From: JBBQDZ01 sp038237515
GTDB lineage: Bacteria > Actinomycetota > Thermoleophilia > Gaiellales > Gaiellaceae
DNA length: 34,617 bases
NCBI GenBank assembly: GCA_038237515.1
Contig: JBBRYP010000050.1
Coordinates: 1-34,617, forward strand
Direction: 5' to 3'
Each line of letters starts with the position of its first letter. The first letter of the stretch is position 1. A model generated the notes under the pieces. The model saw only the letters and a program-made list of their open reading frames with translations. It did no database searches and was not told the origin of the DNA. A program made the position numbers and the translations under genes. Below, piece after piece: positions 1 through 7,313 of the stretch.

Positions 1-141
1 ACCGAGACGGCGCTGGCGGTCGGGCCGGCGGCGCTCTGCACGGATGGCATGGCGCCGGCGGAGGTGTTGGCGGCGACGCCGAGCGGGGCGGCGGATTGCG
101 CGCCGACCGAGACGGCGCTGGCGGTCGGGCCGGCGGCGCTC
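1..141. repeat. In-frame tandem repeat, period 105 bp (35 codons)
   Basis: Bases 1-36 are repeated exactly at 106-141. The offset of 105 bp equals 35 codons in the minus-strand gene, so the protein repeats the stretch around AAGPTASAVSV. Only the edge of the first unit is visible and more copies may lie to the left of the window. Confidence 0.75.
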
Positions 142-413
142 AGGGGGGCCGGGGCCGAGCCGTCTGCGACGTTCGGCCTCACGGTCGCGGGCGCCGGCGC
201 GGATTGGGCCGAAGCCTGTGCAGTGAGGCCTGCGGTCTGGGCGCCGGCCACGGCCGAGGGGCCGGCGGCGAGGAGAGGCGCCGCCGACTTGCTCCCGGAC
301 TCTCCGCCGTGCCCGGGCTTCGCGTACACGCCCACGAGCACCGCGGCCGTGAAGATCGCGGCCGCCACGCCGACAAGCGCGGCGGTCGAACCCATTGATC
401 GTTTGCTTTTCAC
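1..413 (-). CDS. Alanine-rich membrane-anchored or secreted protein, C-terminus beyond window edge
   Basis: The reading frame is open on the minus strand from a GTG at 413 to the window edge, so the C-terminus is missing. The GTG has a GGAGG-type ribosome binding site 6 nt upstream. An ATG six codons later at 395 is the alternative start. The N-terminus is basic (MKSKRS), followed by a hydrophobic segment at about residues 9-29 (signal peptide or single membrane anchor), then a low-complexity Ala/Pro/Ser/Val region with no cysteine. Part of that region recurs with a 35-codon period, which suggests a repetitive stalk or wall-spanning domain. I recognise no catalytic domain. The nearby LPFTG protein and sugar transferase fit a cell-surface locus. 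Confidence is good that it is coding (start, RBS, signal-anchor) and low on function. Confidence 0.6.
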   Translation of the reverse strand, partial: MKSKRSMGSTAALVGVAAAIFTAAVLVGVYAKPGHGGESGSKSAAPLLAAGPSAVAGAQTAGLTAQASAQSAPAPATVRPNVADGSAPAPLSAAGPTASAVSVGAQSAAPLGVAANTSAGAMPSVQSAAGPTASAVS

Positions 414-540
414 CTGCCGACCTCCAGTTGAAAACGGAACGTTACGCCGAAGCTAGCACCGCCGAGCGGTTGTCTGAACCGATCGGCGAACGCCTTAACG
501 CGTCTTAATCGCGGCGCAACAGAACCGAGCCGGAGGCGGC

Positions 541-978
541 TCAGACGAACCGGAAAATGGCAGTCCCGATCGTCTTGCCGGTGAAGGTCGCGTCGACCTC
601 CAGCGAGAATGCCGAGAACGGGCCGTTGAACGTGACCTCCCAGAGCCCGGGGTCATATCGAACCGGGCCTAGCTTGAGCGGGTTCGTGATCGGCTGCTTC
701 GTCTTCGCATCGACGAAGTTCAGCGTAAAGAACGATCCTTTCGGGATGCCCTTGTTCGAGATGAGGAAGGCGATTTTCTTCGAGGTGTGAGGAATGCCGA
801 GGCCGAACTGGCCCAGACACTTCCAGTACCTCGACGTCCCCTGGGTGACGATCTTGGCGTCTTTGCAGGCGACGATGCCGATGCTCGGAGTCGCGCCGGA
901 TCTCGTGCCGCCTGCGAGTGCGGCACCGGCGCCCGCGAACGCGAGCGCGGCGGCGGCGATCGAAAGCGATGCTTTCAT
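541..978 (-). CDS. Small secreted protein of unknown function
   Basis: About 145 aa from the ATG at 978, which is preceded by AAGGTGTGGG as a plausible ribosome binding site. A longer frame starting at 1014 would place extra residues in front of a clean signal peptide, so the internal ATG is preferred. Residues 1-23 (MKASLSIAAAALAFAG...) form a signal peptide with an Ala-x-Ala-type end. The mature part has two cysteines, in VACKD and WKCLG, that could form a disulfide. It is rich in beta-prone and Gly/Phe/Lys segments and ends FRFV. I recognise no family. It is divergent from the LPFTG gene across a 325-bp gap, and export to the cell surface is the only supportable statement. Confidence 0.7.
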   Translation of the reverse strand: MKASLSIAAAALAFAGAGAALAGGTRSGATPSIGIVACKDAKIVTQGTSRYWKCLGQFGLGIPHTSKKIAFLISNKGIPKGSFFTLNFVDAKTKQPITNPLKLGPVRYDPGLWEVTFNGPFSAFSLEVDATFTGKTIGTAIFRFV

Positions 979-1303
979 CCCACACCTTTTCCCACAGACG
1001 GCTACCTCTGTCAAGTGGCAACCGCTCGCCTCTGTGGCCCAGAAGTACCTGGATCCCCGGAACGAGGGAATGACGGTCTCACCGTTCCCTCGTTCGAGTG
1101 AATATGCGGCGTCCGGGACTGTCTTTTCGGCCGGCGATGGTCATACTCTTCGAGTGCGGAAGTGATGCGGCGGGCGGCTCAGGAGTGTGCCCAAACGAGT
1201 GGCCGCGGCTCGAGTAGCTCGGCTTCGCATCGCTCGGGGCGGAACCCCGTCGGAGATCAGCGGCCGTGTCCGAAACTGACGAAACGACAAGGGGACGATA
1301 AGA
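979..1303. other. 325-bp intergenic region between divergent surface-protein genes
   Basis: No convincing coding frame. It should hold the promoters of both flanking divergent genes. The clearest structure is a strong inverted repeat at 1060-1095 (separate entry). A CATACT hexamer at about 1142-1147 could be a -10 box for the plus-strand gene, which would leave a leader of about 150 nt. I compared the leader with c-di-AMP and c-di-GMP riboswitch consensus from memory and saw no match. Confidence 0.5.
1060..1095. promoter_or_regulatory. Strong hairpin or dyad in divergent promoter region
   Basis: GAACGAGGGA (1060-1069) is perfectly complementary to TCCCTCGTTC (1086-1095). Inside it ACGGT (1073-1077) pairs with ACCGT (1081-1085) around a CTC loop, leaving a 3-nt bulge. 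The total stem is about 15 bp. It lies upstream of both divergent genes, so it is not placed as a terminator for either. Operator or 5'-leader hairpin are possible roles. Confidence 0.5.
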
Positions 1304-1729
1304 ATGGGGAGACGAGCATCGATCACATTCGGCGTCGCCGCGGTCGCGATTGCGGTCTCGGTTGCGCCGGCGCTCGCCGCTACGCCGCAGCAGATCTACA
1401 AGGATGCCGCGGATAACGGCAGGCTCGACGGCAAGTACTCGAAATCAGACCTGCAAAGGACGGTGCACAGCACGCAGGTGCAGGGCTACGGCAGCCCGGT
1501 GGTGGTCATCAAGATCAAGACGGCGCCGCCAAAGGGCGACAAACAGCCTGCCGGTGGCGTCGAAGGCGGCAGGAAGAGCGCCGGCGGCGGCGGCACGGTT
1601 CCGATTCCGCCCCGCGGCAGCAGCCTTCCGTTCACGGGCGCAGAACTGGGCCTCTTCACCGTGGTCGGGCTCGCGCTGATCGGCAGCGGCGTTCTCCTGC
1701 GCCTCACCGGACGCAAGGGGTCGAACTAA
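1304..1729 (+). CDS. LPFTG-motif cell-wall-anchored protein (sortase substrate)
   Basis: 141 aa from an ATG with AAGGGGA about 9 nt upstream. Residues 1-26 are a signal peptide (MGRRASITFGVAAVAIAVSV...ALA). The middle is a short charged stretch (QQIYKDAADNGRLDGKYSK) and a Gly/Pro/Lys-rich linker. The C-terminus has the full sorting signal: LPFTG at about residues 109-113, a hydrophobic helix (LGLFTVVGLALIGSGVLL) and a basic tail RLTGRKGSN. Sortases cleave LPxTG between Thr and Gly and link the protein to peptidoglycan or to pilin partners. No sortase gene is visible in this window. The exposed domain is under 90 residues, so it may be a small surface or minor pilin-like protein. Its specific role is unknown. 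Confidence 0.85.
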   Translation: MGRRASITFGVAAVAIAVSVAPALAATPQQIYKDAADNGRLDGKYSKSDLQRTVHSTQVQGYGSPVVVIKIKTAPPKGDKQPAGGVEGGRKSAGGGGTVPIPPRGSSLPFTGAELGLFTVVGLALIGSGVLLRLTGRKGSN

Positions 1730-1802
1730 AGCCAAGCTCTCTACGGCTCGACAAGAGAGGTATGCAGCGGATGCGGCTCTTGCCGGTCACGGAGGCTGAG
1801 GC

Positions 1803-3218
1803 ATGACCTCGCTCGAGGAAACTCGAGTCGAGCGGTTGCCCGTAGTCGAGATCGCCGAGCCGCTGCTCGGGCGCTCGCGGGCGCTCGACCTCTCCTCGCG
1901 AACCGTCTTCCGCGTCGTCGGATTCGGTCGGCTCGCGGTCGTCTGGCTCCCCGTTTACGGTCTCCTGGCCGGCCGCTCCGGCTCCTTCCCGGCCGGCATC
2001 GGCGCCTCGCTCGTCGTCTCCACCGTCTTCGTCCTCGCGTTGCGGTGGGCCTCTTCGGCGGCTCGCCTGGCACTCCCCGCCCGCGGCGCCGCCTCCAGCC
2101 TCGTCGGGGGCCTTGCCGGCATCGTCCTCGCCTCCGCGATCGGCCTCTGGTTCCGGGGCCTCCACCTGCACCCGCGCGTCTTGCTCGAGCTCGCCGCGGG
2201 GATCTTCGTTCTCGCCGCCACGTGGGAGTACCTCGTCCGTCAGACACTCGTCCTCAATCGCCGCGTCCTGATCGTCGGGGCGAACGACGGAGGGTCCGAG
2301 CTGATCGAGGATCTCTCGCTTCTCCAGGAGTCGCCATTCGACATCGTCGGCGTCGTCGACGACGAGCGCCAGAGCGAGCACGTCGCCGGCGCGCCGCTCC
2401 TCGGCCGCATCGCCGACCTGCCCGAGATCATCGAACGCGAGCGCCCCGACCTCGTCGTCGTCGCCGTGGCGCAGAATCGCCTGGAGGCCTTCGGCAGGCT
2501 CCTCGGCGTCGCCACGAGCGGCTTCCGCGTCGTCGAGCTGCCGCAGTTCTACGAGCAGGCGTTCGGCCGCGTCCCCGTCCGGCGTCTGACCGCTGCGTGG
2601 TTCATGAGCGTCCTCCATCTGTACCAGCGGCCGTACACTCGCTTCGCCAAGCGCACCTTCGACATAGCGGTCGCCGGCTCCGGCATCCTGCTGACGGCTC
2701 CGCTCTTCGTCGTGCTCGCCGGGTTCGTGAAGCTGAGCAAGGGCCCGCTGATCTTTCGCCAGGTCCGCCTCGGCGAGGGCGGCCGGCACTTCACGATCTA
2801 CAAGTTCCGGACCATGCGCGACGGGGCGGAGGAGCCCGGCCGCCCCATCTGGGCCGAGGAGCGCGACCCGCGCGTGACCTCCACCGGGCGCCTCATGCGC
2901 CGCTCCCGCCTGGACGAGCTGCCGCAGCTCTGGAACGTGCTGCGCGGCGAGATGTCGGTGGTGGGACCGCGTCCGGAGCGTCCCGAGTTCGTCGAGCTGC
3001 TCGAGGACACGGTGCCCTACTGGTCGCGCCGCCACCTCGTCAAGCCCGGCATCACCGGCTGGGCGCAGGTGTCGTGCGGGTACACCGCCGATGCGGAATC
3101 CACCGTGGAGAAGCTCTCGTACGACCTCTGGTACCTGCGCCACCGCAGCCTCTCCGTCGATCTCGGGATCTGCGCCAAGACCTTCGCCGCACTGCTCTCC
3201 GGCTCCGGGGCGAGATAA
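1803..3218 (+). CDS. Polyprenyl-phosphate sugar-1-phosphate transferase (WcaJ/WbaP-like)
   Basis: 471 aa starting at ATG with GGAGG 7 nt upstream. This family transfers a sugar-1-phosphate from a nucleotide sugar to undecaprenyl phosphate, the first membrane step of exopolysaccharide or capsule assembly. The N-terminal half has about four membrane helices (residues 36-145). It is followed by a Rossmann-like CoA-binding-type domain beginning NRRVLIVGAN at about 152. The catalytic bacterial sugar transferase domain starts near residue 283 (KRTFDIAVAG). Its motifs are visible: YKFRTMR, the acidic pair in RSRLDELPQLWNVL, SVVGPRPERPE and KPGITGWAQV. Length and order match the exopolysaccharide polyprenyl glycosylphosphotransferase family. 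The sugar specificity cannot be read. No other polysaccharide genes are adjacent in this window. Its stop codon touches the repeat fragment at 3219. Confidence 0.92.
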   Translation: MTSLEETRVERLPVVEIAEPLLGRSRALDLSSRTVFRVVGFGRLAVVWLPVYGLLAGRSGSFPAGIGASLVVSTVFVLALRWASSAARLALPARGAASSLVGGLAGIVLASAIGLWFRGLHLHPRVLLELAAGIFVLAATWEYLVRQTLVLNRRVLIVGANDGGSELIEDLSLLQESPFDIVGVVDDERQSEHVAGAPLLGRIADLPEIIERERPDLVVVAVAQNRLEAFGRLLGVATSGFRVVELPQFYEQAFGRVPVRRLTAAWFMSVLHLYQRPYTRFAKRTFDIAVAGSGILLTAPLFVVLAGFVKLSKGPLIFRQVRLGEGGRHFTIYKFRTMRDGAEEPGRPIWAEERDPRVTSTGRLMRRSRLDELPQLWNVLRGEMSVVGPRPERPEFVELLEDTVPYWSRRHLVKPGITGWAQVSCGYTADAESTVEKLSYDLWYLRHRSLSVDLGICAKTFAALLSGSGAR

Positions 3219-3258
3219 GGGCCTGTCCATAAAGTGAACCAGGGCGCCTGACAGGCGG
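3219..3258 (-). repeat. Terminal fragment (copy C) of the palindromic repeat family
   Basis: About 40 bp beginning immediately after the sugar transferase stop codon. It equals the reverse complement of the right end of copy B (25795-25833) with a single mismatch in 39 bases, from GGGCCTGTCC through the internal GCCTGACAGGC dyad. The rest of the element is absent. The fragment could still form a small hairpin (CGCCTGACAGGCG) and act as a weak terminator. Confidence 0.85.
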
Positions 3259-3464
3259 TTAACCCGCGCGATCGGGGGAATCGACAGAGGATCGTCGGCC
3301 GGATAGCCATCTCCGCCGCGGCAGTCGTCGCGGCTCTCGGAATCGCCGCGATCTCCACCGCGGCGGCGTCGAGACCCGTCCGCCGCCTGCGGACCGTCGA
3401 GTGCCCGGAAGGCCATCCGGACGCCCTCCTTCGCCTCGACCTGCGGGGACGGACCAGTTCGAAG

Positions 3465-4361
3465 TTGCTCTCGCTCGGCGCGTGGCCGATCTTCGATGTC
3501 TCTCCCGACGGCCGCTCGGCCCTCGATCCGACGAACGGGCTCTCGCTCCGCCCGGTGGACGGCGGCCCAGCGAAGAGGATCCCGCTCGACCCGTCGCTCG
3601 GCGCGTATGTGACGGGTGCGGACTTCTCCCCCGACGGTCGAGCGATCGCGACCGCGGATCCGAGCGGGGGGCTCTGGGTCGCACGGCGCGACGGCTCGGA
3701 GCTCCGGCGGCTCGCCGTCGCCGCCACCGGAACCTCCTGGTCTCCGGACGGCCGCTCGCTCGCCTTCACTGCACCGGGACCGAGAGGCGTCGGGAAGCTC
3801 GTCGTCGCCGCGGCCAGCGGAACGCACACGCTCACGATCGCGCCGGCCCGCTCGTACCAGCGGCCCGTCTGGTCACCTCGAGGCGACTGGATCGCCTACG
3901 TCTCGAAGGAGGACGAGCTCGACCTGATCAAGCCCGACGGGAGCGGGCACCGTCGTCTCGGCCCTGGTAGCAACCCGTCGTGGTCGCCGGACGGAAGCCG
4001 TCTCGTCGTCGACCGCCCGTTCCCCGCGGATCCCGGCCCCACGCGCGTGTGGCGAGGCCTGGCTGTCCTCGACCTTCACGGGAAGCGGCTCCACCTGTTC
4101 GAATACCGCGACGCTGGGCTCCCGGCCTGGTCTCCGCGCGGCGACCAGATCGCATACGCCACAACCGACTCCCTGGGCCGAACGCAACTCTTCGCGGTCC
4201 GGGCCGACGGCACGCAGAAGCGCGAGCTCACGCACGACCCTGACCTGCCGGGAAACCTCTGGTCGGGTGACCTCGACTGGATCCGCTGGGTGACGCAAGG
4301 CCCGAACGCGGGCCGGGAGCTTTTCTACTCCCGCACCTTCTGCGACGACCCGACGCAGTAG
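3465..4361 (+). CDS. Secreted PD40/TolB-type beta-propeller protein, 5' end uncertain
   Basis: Repeated blades of the SPDG(R)..(I/L)A type are obvious: FDVSPDGRSAL, FSPDGRAIATAD, WSPDGRSLAFT, WSPRGDWIAYVS, WSPDGSRLVVD, WSPRGDQIAYAT. This is a WD40-like PD40 propeller as in TolB and related binding proteins. The only canonical start in frame is the TTG at 3465. However, the same frame stays open upstream to 3252 and encodes a convincing signal peptide (RIVGRIAISAAAVVAALGIA...) and a Cys-containing segment at about 3291-3464, with no ATG, GTG or TTG. Either a rare start (ATC at 3291) is used, or the true start was lost where the repeat fragment abuts. A C-terminal FCDD cysteine could pair with the upstream VECPEG cysteine, which favours the longer exported form. 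Ligand unknown. Confidence 0.75.
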   Translation: MLSLGAWPIFDVSPDGRSALDPTNGLSLRPVDGGPAKRIPLDPSLGAYVTGADFSPDGRAIATADPSGGLWVARRDGSELRRLAVAATGTSWSPDGRSLAFTAPGPRGVGKLVVAAASGTHTLTIAPARSYQRPVWSPRGDWIAYVSKEDELDLIKPDGSGHRRLGPGSNPSWSPDGSRLVVDRPFPADPGPTRVWRGLAVLDLHGKRLHLFEYRDAGLPAWSPRGDQIAYATTDSLGRTQLFAVRADGTQKRELTHDPDLPGNLWSGDLDWIRWVTQGPNAGRELFYSRTFCDDPTQ

Positions 4362-4402
4362 CCGGGCGCGCCGGCGGTTGACGCCGCACTGGCGCGGGCG
4401 CG

Positions 4403-5221
4403 ATGGTTCGGAGTGTGCAGGTGGATGCCGTCGCCCGCCGCGCAGGCACCGAGAACTTTCCGATCGCCTCGCTGCTCTTTCCGCGCGCGCTGCGACCCCA
4501 CCTGCGGGCCGTCTACGGCTATTGCCGCCTCGTCGACATCCTCGGGGACGAGATCGAGGGAAGCCGGCTCGAGGCTCTCGACCGCCTCGAGGCGGAGCTC
4601 GACGCATGCTACGACGGGCAGCCGACCTGGCCCGTCATGCAGGTGCTCGCGCCGACGATCCGCGAGTTCGGACTCCCGCGAGAGCCCTTCCGCCGGCTGA
4701 TCGACTGTAACCGGCAGGATCAGCGCGTCTTCGAGTACGAGCGCTGGGACGACCTCAAGAGCTACTGCACGCTGTCGGCGGATCCGGTGGGCCGGCTCGT
4801 GCTCGGGCTGCTCCGAAGAGCCGACGAGCCCGATCTCCTCGCCGCCTCCGACGACGTCTGCACAGGGCTTCAGCTCGTGAACTTCCTTCAGGACGTCCCC
4901 AGCGACCTGGCGCTCGGGCGGATCTACCTGCCGGCGGAGGATCGCCGTCGGTTCGGCGTCACCGAGCTCGCGGTCCGAAACGAGCCCCTCCGCGAGCTCC
5001 TGCGCTTCGAGGCCGAGCGCGCGACGGGCATGCTCGCGGCCGGCCGGACTCTGCGGACCCGACTCGGTGGCCGCGTCGGCCGCGGGGTCGATCTCTTCGC
5101 CCGCGGCGGGCTCGCGGCTCTCCAGGCGCTCGAGCGGGCCGACTGGGAAATCTTCGCGGCGCGACCCAGGCCCTCGCGCGCGCGGCTCGCGCGCGCGGCT
5201 GTAGCGTCGCTTCTCCGGTGA
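4403..5221 (+). CDS. hpnC: Squalene synthase HpnC (hydroxysqualene synthase)
   Basis: 272 aa of the squalene/phytoene synthase fold. In the three-enzyme route HpnCDE, HpnD makes presqualene diphosphate from two farnesyl diphosphates and HpnC converts it to hydroxysqualene. Diagnostic motifs are ENFPIASLLFPRALR near the N-terminus, the first aspartate-rich region CRLVDILGDE, and the second region QLVNFLQDVPSDLALGRIYLP. This is the first gene of the hopanoid operon. A TTGACG at 4378-4383 could be its -35 box. If so, transcription would start near the in-frame GTG codons at 4415 or 4421 (the latter with GGAG 7 nt upstream), and either may be the true start instead of the ATG at 4403. The stop overlaps hpnD by 4 nt. 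Confidence 0.93.
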   Translation: MVRSVQVDAVARRAGTENFPIASLLFPRALRPHLRAVYGYCRLVDILGDEIEGSRLEALDRLEAELDACYDGQPTWPVMQVLAPTIREFGLPREPFRRLIDCNRQDQRVFEYERWDDLKSYCTLSADPVGRLVLGLLRRADEPDLLAASDDVCTGLQLVNFLQDVPSDLALGRIYLPAEDRRRFGVTELAVRNEPLRELLRFEAERATGMLAAGRTLRTRLGGRVGRGVDLFARGGLAALQALERADWEIFAARPRPSRARLARAAVASLLR

Positions 5222-6042
5222 CCGTCCAGGAAGCCTACGCCGAGGTCGAGCGCCTCACCCGCCGCCGGGCGCGGAACTTCGCCTACGGGATCATGGTGCT
5301 GCCCCGGGCGAAACGCCGCGCCATCGCCGCCGTCTACGCGTTCGCGCGCCTGGTGGACGACGTGGCCGACGGAGAGCTTCCTCGCGACGAGAAGCGGGCG
5401 CGGCTGCAGGATGTCCAGGAGCGCCTCGATGCAGACGATCCGGGGGGGGATGCGATGTGGATCGCCCTCGCCGACGCGCGCAGGCGCTACCCGATCCCCG
5501 CGAAGGCGCTCCACGACATCGTGCGCGGGGGCCTGCAGGACCTTGACCGGACTCGCTACGCGGACTTCGACGCACTGGCGAGCTACTGCCGCCTCGTCGC
5601 CGGAGCCGTCGGCATCGCCTGCACCGCCGTGTACGGCGCCGACCAGCCGCAGCGCGCTGAATCGCTCGGCATCGCCCTCCAGTTGATCAACATCATGCGC
5701 GACGTTCCGGAGGACTGGCAGCTCGGCCGCGTCTACCTGCCTCAGGACGAGCTCGCCTCCTTCGGCGTAAGCGAGAGCGACATCGCGAACGGCCGTCACA
5801 CGACCGCCTGGCAGGCTCTGATGGCCTACCAGGCGGCCCGGGCCCGCACGTACCTGTCCGAGGGGATGTCTCTCCTTCGCTACCTCGACGGCAGGAGCGC
5901 CGCCTGCGTCACCACCTTCGCCGGCCTCTACCGGGCGACGCTCGAGCAGATCGAGGCCGGCGGCTTCGCGGTCTTCGATGGGCCGCCGAGGCTCTCCCCG
6001 CTGAAGAAGCTCAGGATCGTCGGCTCCGGGTTCCTGCGGTGA
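5218..6042 (+). CDS. hpnD: Presqualene diphosphate synthase HpnD
   Basis: 274 aa with a GTG start inside the hpnC stop (GTGA overlap), implying translational coupling. It condenses two farnesyl diphosphates to presqualene diphosphate. The trans-isoprenyl diphosphate synthase motifs are complete: the substrate-binding DDVAD within YAFARLVDDVADGE and the second acidic motif NIMRDVPEDWQLGRVYLP. NFAYGIMVLPRAKRRAI is the typical N-terminal block (SFYYAF-like in relatives). The C-terminal RLSPLKKLRIVGSGFLR closely matches the usual HpnD ending. Length is normal for the family. It can be told from phytoene synthase by its position between HpnC and HpnE. Confidence 0.94.
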   Translation: MTVQEAYAEVERLTRRRARNFAYGIMVLPRAKRRAIAAVYAFARLVDDVADGELPRDEKRARLQDVQERLDADDPGGDAMWIALADARRRYPIPAKALHDIVRGGLQDLDRTRYADFDALASYCRLVAGAVGIACTAVYGADQPQRAESLGIALQLINIMRDVPEDWQLGRVYLPQDELASFGVSESDIANGRHTTAWQALMAYQAARARTYLSEGMSLLRYLDGRSAACVTTFAGLYRATLEQIEAGGFAVFDGPPRLSPLKKLRIVGSGFLR

Positions 6043-7313
6043 GGGCGGTCGTGGTCGGTGGTGGCCTTGCCGGCCTCGCGGCCGCGCTGGAGCTCGTGGA
6101 CGCCGGCTGCGAGGTCGCGGTACTCGAGGCGCGGCCCACCCTCGGCGGGGCGGTTCAGACGCTCCCGGAGCGAGCGGCGGATCCGCCGCCGCCACCCGAC
6201 AACGGCCAGCACATCGCGCTCGGCTGCTTCGAGCGTTACCTGCGCTTCCTGCAGCGGATCGGCAAGACCGGCGCGATCCGCCGGGACACCCTCGCCCTCC
6301 CTGTGATCGACGCTGACGGGCGTGTCGCCGTCGTGCGGCCCGGCGCGCTCGGCCTCCTCCGCTACCGCCATCTCTCTCTTGCCGGGCGGGTGCGCGTAGC
6401 CCGCGTCGCGCGCGGGCTCGGACGGGCGCGTGAGAGCGACAACGAGGATCGGACCTTCGGCGCGCTCCTGCGCTCGCTCGGGCAGCGGCCGGCTGAGATC
6501 GACCGCTTCTGGGACGTCTTCATCCGGCCTGCGCTCAATCTCCCGGCGGAGGAGGCCGGCGCCGCCTACGGGATCTTCACCGTCAAGACGGCGCTCCTCG
6601 CGGGTCCCGGCGCGTCCGATCTCCTGCTGCCCGCCGAACCGCTCGGGGAGATGCACGGCAGCGCCGCCGGGCGCGCGCTCGCGCGGGCGGGCGCGCAGGT
6701 GCGGGTCGACGCGCGCGTCGTCGAGATCGCGTCGGGGGCGGCGGTGCTCGCCGACGGGGGCAGCGTGGAAGCCGATGCATTCGTCGTCGCGGTGCCGCCG
6801 GCCGAGAGTGCGCGCCTGCTGGGAGAGGCGCCGGCCCGTCTCGAGGACTCCCCGATCGTCTCGGTGCACCTGCTCTTCGACCGCCCTCTGCTGGAGCAGC
6901 CTCTCGCCGCGCTCCTGAAGAGTCCCGCGCACTGGGTGTTCGACCGCGGCGTGCTCACGGGCCATCCGCCCGGGAAGGGTCAGTACCTGACCGTCGTTTC
7001 CAGCGGCGTGCCGGAGCTCCTGGAGCTGCGCGGCCGCGAGCTCGTCGAGACGATGCGGCGCGCGCTGACCGACCGCCTCGGCGCGGCCGAGCTGCTCTGG
7101 TCGCGCGTCAGCCGCGAGCCGCGCGCGACCTTCGCGCCGAGGCCGGGGACGAACGCCGCCCGCCCGAGCGCCGAGACCGCACGACCGGATGTCTTCCGGG
7201 CCGGGGCGTGGACGGCGACAAGGTGGCCGGCGACGATGGAGGGCGCGGTCCGAAGCGGCGAGCGGGCGGCTCAGGTTCTGTTGTCCGATAGGAAAACTAG
7301 AGTTCCGGCATGA
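6039..7313 (+). CDS. hpnE: Hydroxysqualene dehydroxylase HpnE (squalene-associated FAD oxidoreductase)
   Basis: 424 aa with a GTG start overlapping the hpnD stop by 4 nt. HpnE reduces hydroxysqualene to squalene using FAD. The N-terminus carries the dinucleotide-binding fingerprint VVVGGGLAGLAAALELVDAG...VLEARPTLGG (glycines 7, 9 and 12; acidic residue about 23 residues later), as in phytoene desaturase-like amine oxidases. DNGQHIALGCFERYLRFLQRIG is the block typical of HpnE, and the C-terminal FRAGAWTATRWPATMEGAVRSG is the second FAD-contacting region (GDWT-like). Length is usual. Its stop overlaps the shc start (ATGA). Confidence 0.93.
   Translation: MRAVVVGGGLAGLAAALELVDAGCEVAVLEARPTLGGAVQTLPERAADPPPPPDNGQHIALGCFERYLRFLQRIGKTGAIRRDTLALPVIDADGRVAVVRPGALGLLRYRHLSLAGRVRVARVARGLGRARESDNEDRTFGALLRSLGQRPAEIDRFWDVFIRPALNLPAEEAGAAYGIFTVKTALLAGPGASDLLLPAEPLGEMHGSAAGRALARAGAQVRVDARVVEIASGAAVLADGGSVEADAFVVAVPPAESARLLGEAPARLEDSPIVSVHLLFDRPLLEQPLAALLKSPAHWVFDRGVLTGHPPGKGQYLTVVSSGVPELLELRGRELVETMRRALTDRLGAAELLWSRVSREPRATFAPRPGTNAARPSAETARPDVFRAGAWTATRWPATMEGAVRSGERAAQVLLSDRKTRVPA

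Noticed and set aside
49..456. A 135-codon plus-strand frame at the left edge
   Set aside because: It is antisense to the minus-strand protein that has a proper RBS, signal-anchor and in-frame repeat.
1148..1303. Possible c-di-AMP or c-di-GMP riboswitch ahead of the LPFTG gene
   Set aside because: The length suited a structured leader, but I could not find the conserved motifs of either class.
1704..3827. A 707-codon open frame on the minus strand
   Set aside because: It lies opposite the sugar transferase, the repeat fragment and the propeller gene. Its Arg/Glu/Gly-rich composition is typical of an antisense shadow in GC-rich DNA.
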